From positions 14,160,001-14,224,000 of the forward strand of contig NC_077239.1 in the NCBI RefSeq assembly GCF_947179165.1: 64,000 bases of DNA, written 5' to 3'. A program made the translations under genes and the position numbers. The notes under the pieces are model-generated. The model did no database searches, was not told the DNA's origin, and saw only the letters and a list, made by a program, of their open reading frames with translations. This document shows positions 34,390 through 45,203 of the stretch, piece after piece (position 1 is the first letter of the stretch; every line of letters begins with the position of its first letter). The stretch is from Solanum dulcamara (lineage: Eukaryota; Streptophyta; Magnoliopsida; Solanales; Solanaceae).

Positions 34390-34428
34390 AAGTTCATCCA
34401 ATTGTCAAAGTATTGTAATAACCCATGT
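34390..34428 (+). other. Filler patch in the G1 5' LTR
   Basis: These 39 bases match 35334-35372 with one difference. The source crosses the junction between G1 gag (ending at AGTAT, 35357) and the G2 LTR start (35358), so the copy was made after G2 had inserted. Short homologies sit at the ends (AAGTT at the left, TGT at the right). The patch replaces about 1.6 kb of LTR. Confidence 0.85.
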
Positions 34429-34620
34429 AAGTCTGTTTAGTCGGGCCTAAGCTTCACCTTTATCTTTAAATTTTATTTGGAGACTTACCCATCACATTAC
34501 TTTCTGTTGTTGTTTTACTAGATCACATGAATGCAATGTATGTTAAGAACCTTGGTTGGGATCCTTTAGGTGTTTTATTGCCGTATCATGGCTAGGTCCA
34601 AGTCCATGTCATGACAAACT

Positions 34621-34633
34621 TGGTATCAGAGCA
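34621..34633 (+). other. G1 primer-binding site
   Basis: TGGTATCAGAGCA, four bases after the 5' LTR end, complementary to the 3' end of plant initiator Met tRNA. Confidence 0.9.
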
Positions 34634-34835
34634 CAATATTTAAAGAGTCTTAAGGAGTCTAACATGCCACATCGAGTAGAGTTTTGTTTATCGATGTGAA
34701 GTATGCCATATCTATGAATAGGAGCCTATGAGGTATCATAGGAAATGTTCACGTCTTTCATAATCTATGTCGTGCGATAAAGTGTACTCTAAGACTTCAT
34801 TTCTCTAACGATTGCTCTTTGTGATTTTTCAAAAA

Positions 34836-35357
34836 ATGCCTCCAAGAAGAGAACGTATTCCAAAAGGGGTCAATACTAAAGCATACCAAGTTCCTTTGGC
34901 CCCTCAATCTCCCAATGATCCTCTCACCAATCAAGTTACCCATGCCGAGTTTCAGACTACTATTGCTATGTTATATCATGTTGTGGCCAACTAGAGCAAG
35001 GGATTTTGCAAGAATAAACCCTCTTAAATTTCATGGTTCAAAGGTAGATGAAGATCCCCAAGAGTTTGTGGATGAAGTGTATCAGATTTTGCATATCATG
35101 GGAGTATCATCAAAGTAGAAGGCGAGGTTGGCTACTTATTAATTGAAAGATATTGCTACGATTTGGTTTGATCAATGGAAAAGTGAGAGGCCTAGGGAGG
35201 TGGATCCCTTGAATTCGGAAGAGTTCAAGGGAGTGTTTCTTGATCGTTTTTTCCCATTGGAGTTGATGAGGCCAAGATACAAGAGTTTATTAACCTTAAG
35301 CAAGGGAATATAAGTATGAGTGAGTATGACATAAAGTTCATCCAATTGTCAAAGTAT
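34836..35357 (+). pseudogene. G1 gag, N-terminal part
   Basis: Starts MPPRRERIPKGVN at 34836. After a frame change the gag core follows (RINPLKFHGSKVDEDPQEFVDEVYQILHIMGV, IWFDQWKSERPREVDPLNSEEF.., LDRFFPLEL), and ends in IKFIQLSKY where G2 is inserted. This is the retrotransposon gag domain of plant Ty3/gypsy elements. Stops and shifts break it. The frame resumes at 44758. Confidence 0.88.
35353..35357. other. Target-site duplication of G2, left copy
   Basis: AGTAT before the G2 LTR start (TGTAACAACCC) is repeated exactly at 44758-44762 after the LTR end (GTGTGACA). Confidence 0.9.
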
Positions 35358-37508
35358 TGTAACAACCCATGTTATTTTATCTTTGACTAAATTTGAGAAT
35401 CTAGCGCAAAGTTGAGGAAAGTAGATTGTACCAATTGCTATGAGTCAACCTATGATTCATAAAAGATTATACTAATCGTAGGATGGGCTCGTGGTGTTGG
35501 GACTGAGAGGAAGAATTTGATAAAGTATGAAGAGGAATTATGAGTCACCTTACATCTTATAAAGATGTTGACGACTCGTAAGAATGAGTCGTAAAGAGTC
35601 CTTGTTTATGTTCTGAAAACACAAGTCTCAGTACTTTGGCTATGAGTCATCAGAACGAATCGTAAAGGTTCTTATGAGTCGTAGAAATGACTCATAAAAA
35701 TATCTGACACTTAGCCAAATTCCAGACCCTGAATGTCACTTCTATGAGTCAAGTTGACGACTCGTCAAAGAGTCTACGAGTCGTAATAACAGCTCGTATG
35801 AAAAGTTCATAGACTTAGTTTTCTCTGATTTTCGAGGACCTACAAAATGAGTTGAGTCTATGACTTATCGATTCTTTGACAACTTGAAGACACGAGTTGT
35901 AGACCCCAACATTTTCCATTTCGATTCCATGACTGAAGATGACGACCCAAAGACTAAAACCCTGATGTTCTAGGACTAAATTAAGTCCCATAATAGTACC
36001 CTAAATGCACAACTCTCTCATTAGCACTTAGATTATTTGAGAGCAATAATTTGAGAAGAGGAGAAAGGTTAGGGTTCAAATTCTTCAAGCGAGGTCTTCG
36101 AACTCTTGATTGTCCTTCAAGTTTAGGTATGTAAGGCTAACTAAAGTATGGTTTAAGCTCTTCCATGTTCCCGTAAAAATACGATTGGTTAAGTAGTAAG
36201 TGATATAGGTCTCATACGAATGAATATTTGAAAAATCTCTTTAAATCCTAGTATATTTTTGCATAAATTCTCATAATTGATAGTTTTCATGAATTAATCA
36301 CTTAAAATAAATGATTATATCTCTCCCTATATGAACCCTATTTGAGTATTAACTTTCAATATATTACACAATGATTGAGTCTAAAATTGATTGGTTAATT
36401 TGAATGAGCATGAGTCGAACTTGAGTTGGATAGTACAAGTCTAAATGATTGCTAATTGGAGTTTTGATGAGTCTTAAAAAGAATGTCTAATTGAAAGAAG
36501 TGGTGATTGAGATGATGATTGAGTTGATTAGAGTCCAATGTGACTAGATGGATTAATTCGTATAAACTAATTGATTTGAGTCTTATGAGCATATTGAGTT
36601 GTGGGAGGAGTATTTATCATCGAATTGGGTAAGAGTGTAGTTATAATTCAATTCCTATGAACTACATCGCTAGCGTAGGATGGAGGGTTAAACCTCTTAA
36701 GTCCTAACACGATGAACTCCGATTGATTGTGAATCAGATGATATTAATTTGTTCTTTACTCTGGCAAGGTATTAGATGGCTGTGGCAATGACATCGCTTT
36801 ATTGTACATCACCGGCTCATAGGTAATGATTGTCGGTTAGAGAAACTCCCAATAAGGATATGATCTTGCATGATAGGATTGTTTGACTGAGATTATAGAT
36901 GATTGAGTCAATTTGATTAATATTTGCTAAATTCTAAATTTTTTATATCCCTTGAGTTGATTAATGAGCTTGAGGTAAGTATTTATTGATTGTTTTTCCT
37001 TCCTGCTATTTTACATAATTGTACATTTTATGTACTGATGCCATTCAGCCTGCATCATTTCATGATGCAGATATAGGTATTCGAGATCCTCAATAGGCAC
37101 ATCATTGATGATCACTCCCACTCTCAAATTTAGTGAGTCCTTCTTGCATTCGGAGGCACTCTGGATTAGTTATCTTTTCTTTGTGTATTCCTTGTTGGGT
37201 AGACATGGACTTGTCATTGGTACCTTCTGGATAATATTAGAGGCTTCATAGATAGATAGATGATAGTGTCGAGTAATGTTTTGGTTTTCAAAACTATCCT
37301 TATGATATGGAGATTATTTGAGGTTTGTTTTAAATACATTATTCTCATTGAAGTGTTGATTTTGTTAGCCTACTTAAGTGTATTTTAAATTCATTTTGAG
37401 TCTTCGGGTAAGTGATTGAATGTGTGATGAGACCAAGTGGTTTTCTTGGGGACCAACAATGGTCTTTGAGTGCCGGCCACACCTAGGGTACCCTCTCGGG
37501 GCGTGACA
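35358..37508 (+). repeat. G2 5' LTR
   Basis: Starts TGTAACAACCCATGTT and ends CGGGGCGTGACA. It lacks about 80 bp that the 3' LTR has near 43131-43220 and carries about 45 bp near 37160-37205 that the 3' LTR lacks. The first 600 bp are dense in (T)ACGAGTCGTA-like words in both orientations. Confidence 0.9.
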
Positions 37509-37512
37509 AACT

Positions 37513-37525
37513 TGGTATTAGAGCA
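37513..37525 (+). other. G2 primer-binding site
   Basis: TGGTATTAGAGCA, one base from the initiator Met tRNA consensus, four bases after the LTR end. Confidence 0.85.
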
Positions 37526-37697
37526 CAAAGTTCAAGAGTTCTAGGGAGTCTATGAAGTCGAGTCTTTTTTATAGGTGTGTTGTGCACCGCAGTTATAATC
37601 ATGAGGCTATAGGATATTAGGAATTGTTTCACTTCTTCATATTTTGAGTTCGTGTAAAAGAGTTTAACTCTAAAAGTCCCTTCCTAATCTGTGCGTT

Positions 37698-38900
37698 ATG
37701 CGTTTGCAGATAGTGCCTTCAAAACATACCACCAGTCAGAGGAACGCTGGAAGTATTGCGATACATAATTTTGGATACCCCCACCTTCTAGAGTGAGAAC
37801 TAGGGGTCGACATGCCCGATCACCGGAGGACACCCAAGTGCCTACTTCTCAGCCTGCATCGACTTCAAAGGCTGATTTCTGAGGAGTAATTGCTATGCTC
37901 ACTCAATTGGTAGCTGCCCAAAATGGTAGGTAGAGTTCACCAACTCCTACCTCTAGTTCTCAAAAGTCATCTGCTTTCATGGGATTAGAGATTTTGTGAG
38001 AATGAATCCGCTAGTCTTCACATGGACTAAGGATGATGAGGACCCCCAGAATTTTATAGATAAGATGTGAAAGATACTGAAAGCAAGGAATGCTACTAAA
38101 ATTAAAGAGGTTGAGTTGGTTTCCTATCAGCTTAAATATGTGGTGAATGTATGGTAAAACTAGTGGGAGGAAGGTAGCGGTGAGGATGTTGATCCTGCCA
38201 TTTAGGATGAATTTGAGGGTGCTTTTCTTAATCACTTCTTCCCCAGAGAATTGAGGGAAGTGAAAGTAGAAAAAAATTTAAACTTGAAGCAAGAGGGTTT
38301 GACAGTGAAAGAGTGTAGTCTAAAGTTCATCCAGCTGTCCAAATATGCTCCAAAGATGATCCCAGATATGCGATCAAAGATGAGGAAGTTTGTCTCCGGC
38401 CTGAGCAAACATGTGAAGAAAGAGTGTAAGGTATCATTATTGATTTCTAACATGGATATTTCCAGGTTGATGATGTATGAAACAGGTTAAGGATGATAAG
38501 AATAAAGACAGAGAAGAGCACTTGAACAAGAAGTCTAAATCAACTGGGCAGGAAAATAAGCAGATGTAAGGTAAGGTCAATAAGTCCCTCTTCCAAAAGA
38601 GATATTCTAACTATGCTCCATCGATAGCAAGTGCACCTGGCCCCAGCTTTAAGTATGACCAGAAAACACAGAGCCACTACAACTTTAGAGCTCAGGGTTC
38701 TCAATCCTAAGCTAGTGCGGCTCCAGGTTTAAAGGGGAAGCCACCTTGTAGTAAATGAGGCAAACTCCACTTGGGAAAATGTCAAGATGGACATAATATT
38801 TGCTACAAGTATGGTAAGATAGTCCATTTTTTGTGGCAGTGTCCGATGTGGGGCGACAAAGCCCAATCCTCTACTGCAGCACCCCCAGCTTGAGGTAATC
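37698..38900 (+). pseudogene. G2 gag with zinc knuckle
   Basis: Begins near MRLQIVPSKHTTSQRNAGS at 37698. The gag core is recognisable in pieces: NPLVFTWTKDDEDPQNFIDKM, LNHFFPRELREVKVEKNLNLKQEGLTVKE.., LKFIQLSKYAPKMIPDMRSKMRKFVSGL, LLISNMDISRLM. The zinc-knuckle region is near 38750-38865. Its first knuckle has a stop where a cysteine is expected, and in the second (CYKYGKIVHFLWQC) tyrosine replaces the second cysteine. It is non-functional. Confidence 0.88.
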
Positions 38901-38999
38901 ACAAAGGTACTACTTTAGGTACGGATGGAGGTTCAAACCATTTGTATGCCATAGGTAGTCTCCAAGATTAGAAGAACTCCCTCGATGTTGTTACGGGTA

Positions 39000-40267
39000 T
39001 GATTTGAGTATTTTCCATTAATTGTTATGTTTTGATGGATTGGGGTGCCACTTTGTCATTTGTAACTCCTTATATGGCTAGTAGATTTGATAAAATCTCC
39101 GAGTGTCTTCTTGAGCCTTTTAGTGTGTCTACTTTTGTTGGTGAGTCTATAGACATTATATTGTGTCAATCTATCATAGGGATACTATGGCTGACTTAGT
39201 TGAGTTGCACATGGTTGATTTTCATATAATTTTTGGCATTGATTGGCTTTATGCCTGTTATGCCTTTGTGGATTGTAGGACTCGAATTGTTAAGTTTAAA
39301 TTCCCGAATGAGCCTGTCATAGAGTGGAAGAGTAGTCCTATTGTGCCTAAGGGTAAATTTATTTCCTACCTTAGGGCCATAAAGTTAATCTCGAAAGGGT
39401 GTATTTATTAAATGCGAGTGAAAGATGATAGTGTTGAGTCTCCATCCATTGAGTCAGTTTTGATTATAAATGAGTTTCCTGAAGTGTTTCCTGGAGATCT
39501 GTTCAGAGTCTGTTCTAATAAGGAGATTGACTTTGGGATTGATGTCCTTCTTGATACGTAACCTATCTCTATTCTACAATATATAATGGCTCCTGCTAAG
39601 TTGAAAGAATTGAAAGAACAACTACAAGATCTCCTAGATAAGAGATTCATTAGGCCGAGTGTCTCACCTTGGAGCACTCCTACCTTCTTTGTGATAAATA
39701 AAGATGTATTATTGAGAATGTGCATTGACTATCGTCAACTGAATAAGGTCACCATAAATAACAAATATCCCCTTCCTAGGATAGATGATTTATTTGACCA
39801 ACTTTAAGGTGCCCTTTTCTTCTCAAAGATAGACCTCAGACCAGGCTACCACTAGTTGAAAGTGAGAGAATGTGAAATCCCAAAGATCACTTTTCGAATC
39901 TAGTATGGTTTCTTTGAGTTTCTTTTTATGTCTTTTGGTTTGACTAACGCTCCTGTACCATTTATGGACTTGATAAATCAAGTGTTCAAATAGTACTTGG
40001 ACATCTTTGTGATTATGTTCATTGATGACATACTGGTCTACTCCATAAATGGGGAGGAGTATGCCAATCATCTTAGAATTGTTCTTCAGATTTTCAAAGA
40101 TAGGGAGTTGTATGCTAAATTTTCAAATTATGAACTATGGCTTACTTCTGTCACATTCTTAGGCCATGTTGTATCTGATGAGGGTATACGAGTTGATTCA
40201 CAGAAGATTGAAGAAGTAAAGAATTGGCTTAGGCCCACATCTCCAACTAACATAAAAAAAATTTAAG
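39000..40267 (+). pseudogene. G2 protease and reverse transcriptase
   Basis: Protease at about 39030: DWGATLSFVTP, where the catalytic Asp-Ser-Gly has become Asp-Trp-Gly. Reverse transcriptase from about 39580: [60 protein letters not shown], the FFEFLFMSFGLTNAP segment, and the catalytic FIDDILVYS near 40020-40045, then TFLGHVVSDEG. Stops at about 39805 (TAA), 39853 (TAG) and 39990 (TAG), among others. Confidence 0.92.
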
Positions 40268-40810
40268 TTTGGCTGGTTACTACCGGAGGTTTGTTGAAGG
40301 CTTTACATCTATATCATATCCATTGTCTAAGATGACTTAGAAGAAGGCTAACTTCCAATAGTCAGAAGCTTGCAAGAAAAGTTTTCAAGAGCTGAAAATG
40401 AGATTGACTATTATGCCAGTTTTATCCCTACCCAAGGGGACAGAAGGATTTGTTATCTATTATGATATATCCATAGTTGTATTAGGTTGTGTGTTGATGC
40501 AAAAGGGTAAGGTTATTGCATACGCTTCCAGACGGCTTAAAATTCATGAGAGAAACTACCCGGCTGACGACCTTAAGTTGGCAGCCATAGTATTTCCTCT
40601 CAATATTTAGCGTCATTATCTCCATGGCATGCATGTTGATATGTTCACAGACCACAAAAGCCTACAATATGTATTTACTCAGAAAGAGTTGAACCTATGG
40701 TAGAGAAGTTGGTTTGAGTTATCAAGGACTATAATATAAGCATTCTCTATCACACAGGTAAAGTTAATATTGTTGTTGATGCTCTTAGCAGGTTATCTTT
40801 AAGGAGCACT
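40268..40810 (+). pseudogene. G2 RNase H
   Basis: Reads AYYRRFVEGF near 40270, then [11 protein letters not shown] with the first catalytic position kept as Asp, [38 protein letters not shown], and FTDHKSLQYVFTQKELN near 40650-40690. This is the usual gypsy RNase H, broken by stops near 40265, 40608 and 40700. Confidence 0.88.
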
Positions 40811-42400
40811 GCCCATGTGGAAGAAGGAAGAAGAGAGTTGGCTAAAGAAATGCATAGGTTTGCACATTTGGGAGTTCAACTTATTAATGCTAGTGATGGT
40901 GATACCATTGTTCGGAATAGGGATGAATCATTATTAGTTGCAGAGGTAAAAGAAAAGCAAGATCAAGATCCCATCCTCCTCCAATTAAAAGATGATGTCC
41001 ACAAACAGAAGGTAATGGCTTTTTCCAAAAGGGGAGATGGAGTGTTGAGGTATTAAGAGAGGTTGTATGTTCCAAGAGTTAATGGCATTCGATAAAGAAT
41101 TATGACTAAAGCCCATAGCTCTAGGTATTCCATCCATCTAGGTTCTACAAAGATGTACCATGACTTAAGAGAAGTATATTGGTGGAGTGGAATGAATAAA
41201 GATATAGCAGAGTTTGTGTCCAAGTGCCCGAATTGCCAATAAATCAAAGTTGAGCACTGAAGGCCTTGTGGGGTGGCTTAGAACATTGAGATTCCAAAAT
41301 GGAAGTGGGAGATGATAAATATAGACTTTATTATAGGTTTATCATAATCCCGAAAATAACATAACTCTATTTTGGTGATTGTGGATAGGATGACTAAATC
41401 AGCCCATTGCATACATGTTAAGACTACGGACACCGTAGAGGACTATGCCAAATTGTACCTTCAATAAATTATCAAATTTCATGGGTTTCTTTGTCTATCA
41501 TCTCGTATAGGGGAGCTCAATAACTGCTCAGTTCTGGAAGTCATTCCAGAAAGGTTTGGGTTTGAAGGTGAATCTTAGTACCACTTTCCATCCTCAGACA
41601 AATGGTCTGGCAGAGCATACTATTCAGACCCTTGAGGATATGTTGAGATCTTGTGTTATTGACTTCAAAGGTAATTGGGATTATCATTTGCCACTTATTG
41701 AGTTTTCTTACAATAATAGCTTTCATTCGAGCATTCAAATGGATCCATATGAGGCTCTTTACGAAAAGAGGTGTAGATCACTAATTGGTTGGTTTGAAGT
41801 TGGTAAAGCTAAGTTGATTGGACCAGATTTGGTTCATCAATCTATGGGAAAAGTAAAGATTATCCAAGAAAGGTTAAAGACTATGCAAAGTCGTCAGAAG
41901 TCCTATACTGATGTTAGGAGGAGAGACTTGGAGTTTGAGGTGAATGATTGGGTGTACCTAAAAACTTTTCCTATGAAGGGAGTAATGAGATTTGGGAGGA
42001 AAGGAAAATTGAGTCCCCGATACATTTTTCCTTACCAGATTATAAAGAGAGCTGGCAACATCGCCTATAAGTTAGAGTTTCCGCCAGAGTTAGATATCGT
42101 TCATCCGGTGTTCCATATTTCTATGCTTAAGAAATGCCTGGGAGATCCTTAACTCATTGTTCCTACAGAAAACATTGGAGTGAAAGATAGTTTATCCTAT
42201 AAAGAGATTCCCATCTAAATTCTTGATCGACAGGCTTATAAATTGAGGACCAAAGAGGTTGCTTCTGTTAAAGTTCTATGGAGAAATCAATTCATTGAGG
42301 AAGCTGCATGGGAAGCCGAGGAGGATATGAAATCTAAATACCCGCACTTATTTGTTTCTCCTGTGTCGATTTTGAAAGTACTATTCCTACTCTTCTGTTT
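40811..42400 (+). pseudogene. G2 integrase and chromodomain-like tail
   Basis: The zinc-binding part is near 41100-41240 (the HSSRYSIHLG.. histidine region and CPNCQ). The core starts at WEMINIDFIIGL near 41300 and continues VDRMTKSAHCIHV. The C-terminal half is open from 41556 to 42152 (HPQTNGLAEHTIQTLEDML, SYNNSFHSSIQMDPYEALY, KLSPRYIFPYQI, HPVFHISMLKKCLGDP). After a stop it ends ILDRQAYKLRTKEVASVKVLW..WEAEEDMKSKYPHLF (42215-42355), chromodomain-like. A stretch of the core around 41340-41550 is shifted. Confidence 0.92.
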
Positions 42401-42539
42401 CAATCCCTTCCTAAGTTGAGGAATTATGTAAGTTAATATTGGATTAGAATCTTTTGATTTCTTATGATTGTATTCGTGCTTTATGTAAACCCTTAGCTTG
42501 TTCTTCATTAGAGGATGAATGATTCAAAGAGTGAGATAT

Positions 42540-44757
42540 TGTAGCACCCCGTGTTATTTTATCCTTTACTAAATTTGAGAACCTGGCACAAAGTTGAGGA
42601 AAATGGACTGTACTAGTTGCTACGAGTCAACTTATGATTCGTAGAAGATTCTATGGATCGTAGGATGGACTCATGGTGTTCGGACTAAGGAGGAAGAATT
42701 TGATCAAGTGTGAAGAGGAATTATGATTCACCTTACAGCGTGTAAGGATGTTGATGACTAGTAAGAACGAGTTGTAAAGAGTCCTTGCTTATGTTCTAAA
42801 AACACAAGTCTCAGTATTTTGGCTACGACTCATCAGGACAGATCATAAAGGTTCCTACGAGTCGTAGAAATGACTTGTAGAAACACCTGACACTTAGCCA
42901 AATTCCATACCCTGAATTTCACTTCTACGAGTCAAGTTGACAACTCATCAAAAAGTTATGAGTCGTAATAACGGCTCGTATGAAAAGTTTAGAGACTTAG
43001 TTTTCTCTAATTTTCGAGGACCTGCAAAATGAGTTGAGTCTATGACTTGTTGAGTCTTTGATAACTCGAAGACACGAGTCGTAGACCCCAACATTTTCCA
43101 ACCCAATTCCATGACTGAAGATGACGACCCATAGATATTTCTACGAGTTATAATAACGACACGTAGGCGACAAACTTCAGAATTTTAATGAGGATAAATT
43201 ATACTTTTCCCACCCCACTTAGACTAAAACCCTGATGTTCTAGGACTAAATTAAGTCCCATAATAGTACCCAGAACGTATAACCCTCTCATTAGCACTTA
43301 GATTATTTGAGAGCAAGGATTTGAGAAGAAGAGAAAGGTTAGGTTTCAAACTCTTCAAGTGAGGTCTTCGAACTCTTGATTGTTCTTCAAGTTCAGGTAT
43401 GTAAGGCTAACTAAATCATGGTTTAAGTTCTTCCATGTGCCCGTAAGTATACAATTAGTTGAGTAGTAAGTAATATAGGTCTCATACGAATGAATATTTG
43501 AAAGATCTCTTTAAATCCTAGTATATTTTTGCATAAATTCGCATGATTGATAGTTTTCATAAATTAAATACTTAAAATAAATGATTATATTTCTCCCTAC
43601 ATGAACCCTATTTGAGTATTAACTTTCAATTTATTACGCAATGATTGAGTCTAAAAATTTGTTTGGTGAATGTTGAATAACATGAGTCGAACTTGAGTTG
43701 GATAGTAGAAGTCTAAATGATTATTGATTAGAGTTCTGATGAGTCATGAATGAGTCTTGAAAAGAATGTCTAACTGAAAGAAGTGATGATTGAGATGCTG
43801 ATTGAGTTGATTAGAGTACAATGTGACTGGATGGATTAATTTGTATAAACTAATTGATTTGAGTCTTATGAGCATATTGAGTGTTGTGAGGAGTATTAAG
43901 CACCAAATTGGTTAAAAGTGTAGTTATAACTCAATTCCCATGACCTACATCGCCAGCATAGAATGGAAGGTTTAACCATTTTTAATTCTCAAAATGATGG
44001 AATCTGATTGATTGTAAATCCAATGATAGTGATTCATCATTTACTAGTGCAAGGTATTGGATGGATGTGTCAATGACACCACTTTATTTTCTATTACCGA
44101 CTCATAGTTGATGGTTTTCGATTAGAGAAACTCCCAATTAGGATATGATCTTGCATGATGAGATTGTTTGACTGAGATTGTAGATGATTGAGTCGATTTG
44201 AGAAATATTTGCTAAATTCTATTTTTTTTGAATATCCCTTAAGTTGATTGATGAGCTTGAGGTAAGTATTTGTTGAATTTTTCTCCTTCCTTCCATTTTA
44301 TATAATCGTACATTCCATATACTGACGCCATTTGGCCTGTATCATTTCATGATGTAGATACAGGTGTTAGATATCCTTAACAGGTCCATCATTGATGATC
44401 ACTCCCACTCTCAGATTTGGTGAGTCCTTCTTGCATTCGGAGGCACTTTATCTATGGACTTGTCATTGGCACCTTATGGATAGTATTAGAGGCTTCATAG
44501 ACAGATAGATGATAGTGTCAAGTAATAATTTGGTTTTCAAAACTATCCTTATGAGATGGAGTTTATTTGAGGTTTGTTTTAAATACATTATTCTCCTTGA
44601 AATGTTGATTTGGTTAGCCCACTTGAATGTCTTTAAAATTTATTTTTAGTCTTTTGCTAAGTGATTGAATGTGTGATCGGACTAAGTAATTTTTTTTTGG
44701 GCCAACAATGGTCTTCGAGTGTCGGTCATGCCTAGGTTACCCTCTCAGGGTGTGACA
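42540..44757 (+). repeat. G2 3' LTR
   Basis: Starts TGTAGCACCCCGTGTT after a degraded polypurine region (GAGTGAGATAT) and ends CAGGGTGTGACA. Over most of its length it matches the 5' LTR with scattered differences, and several small indels separate them, so the insertion is not recent. Confidence 0.9.
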
Positions 44758-45198
44758 AGTATGCTATGTTTATGGTTGTCGATCCTAGAGCTCGAATGAA
44801 AAGGTTTATTTCAGGATTTTTGGATTTAGTGTCTAAGGAGTGCAAGACGGTTATGTTGATTAGGGAAATGGATATCTCTAGACTCATGACTCATGCGGAA
44901 AAAATAGAAGATTAAAAGCTAAAAGAGAAAGCTAGGGACTTCAAAAGGGCGCGAATCGATAGTGGTTCATCTTTTGCTAATTCCCCTGTGTCTAGGCCTA
45001 ACAAGGAAGGACGTTCATTTTCCCCTTATGAAATTTGTGCTAGGGCTCACTAAGGAGAATGCATGACTGGTAAGGAGGGTTGCTACAAGTGTGGTGATAT
45101 GGGGCATAAGCTGAGGTATTTTTCGATGACTACTAAAAGAGAAAGGGAGATGTCTTGGGTTTCTTCATCCGGTATATTATGAGTTTTGTTTAGTTATG
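44758..45198 (+). pseudogene. G1 gag, C-terminal part
   Basis: The frame broken at 35357 continues: AMFMVVDPRARMKRFISGFLDLVSKECKTVMLIREMDISRLMTHAEKIED, then KEKARDFKRARIDSGSS and a CCHC knuckle CYKCGDMGHKLRYF near 45085-45122. The second knuckle position has Phe where Cys is usual. Joining this part to 34836-35357 gives a normal gypsy gag order. Confidence 0.88.
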
Positions 45199-45203
45199 AT
45201 AAC

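Larger units (their letters stand above)
33597..34616 (+). repeat. G1 5' LTR, internally deleted
   Basis: Starts TGTAAGACCCCATAA and ends CATGACA, followed by the primer site. It is 1020 bp against 2645 bp for the 3' LTR: bases equivalent to about 49164-50789 are missing and replaced by a 39-bp patch. The outer parts match the 3' LTR well (for example the GACTCGTAG-rich region and the CTATAAATACCCCCAACCC core). Confidence 0.88.
35358..44757 (+). mobile_element. Ty3/gypsy element G2 (inner), chromovirus-like
   Basis: A complete but decayed element of 9.4 kb inserted in the gag of G1. LTRs of 2151 and 2218 bp, primer site, gag, protease, reverse transcriptase, RNase H, integrase and a chromodomain-like tail follow in the Ty3/gypsy order. 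Many stops are present. The tail (ILDRQAYKLRTKEVASVKVLWRNQ) resembles Tekay/Del-type chromoviruses. Confidence 0.92.
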
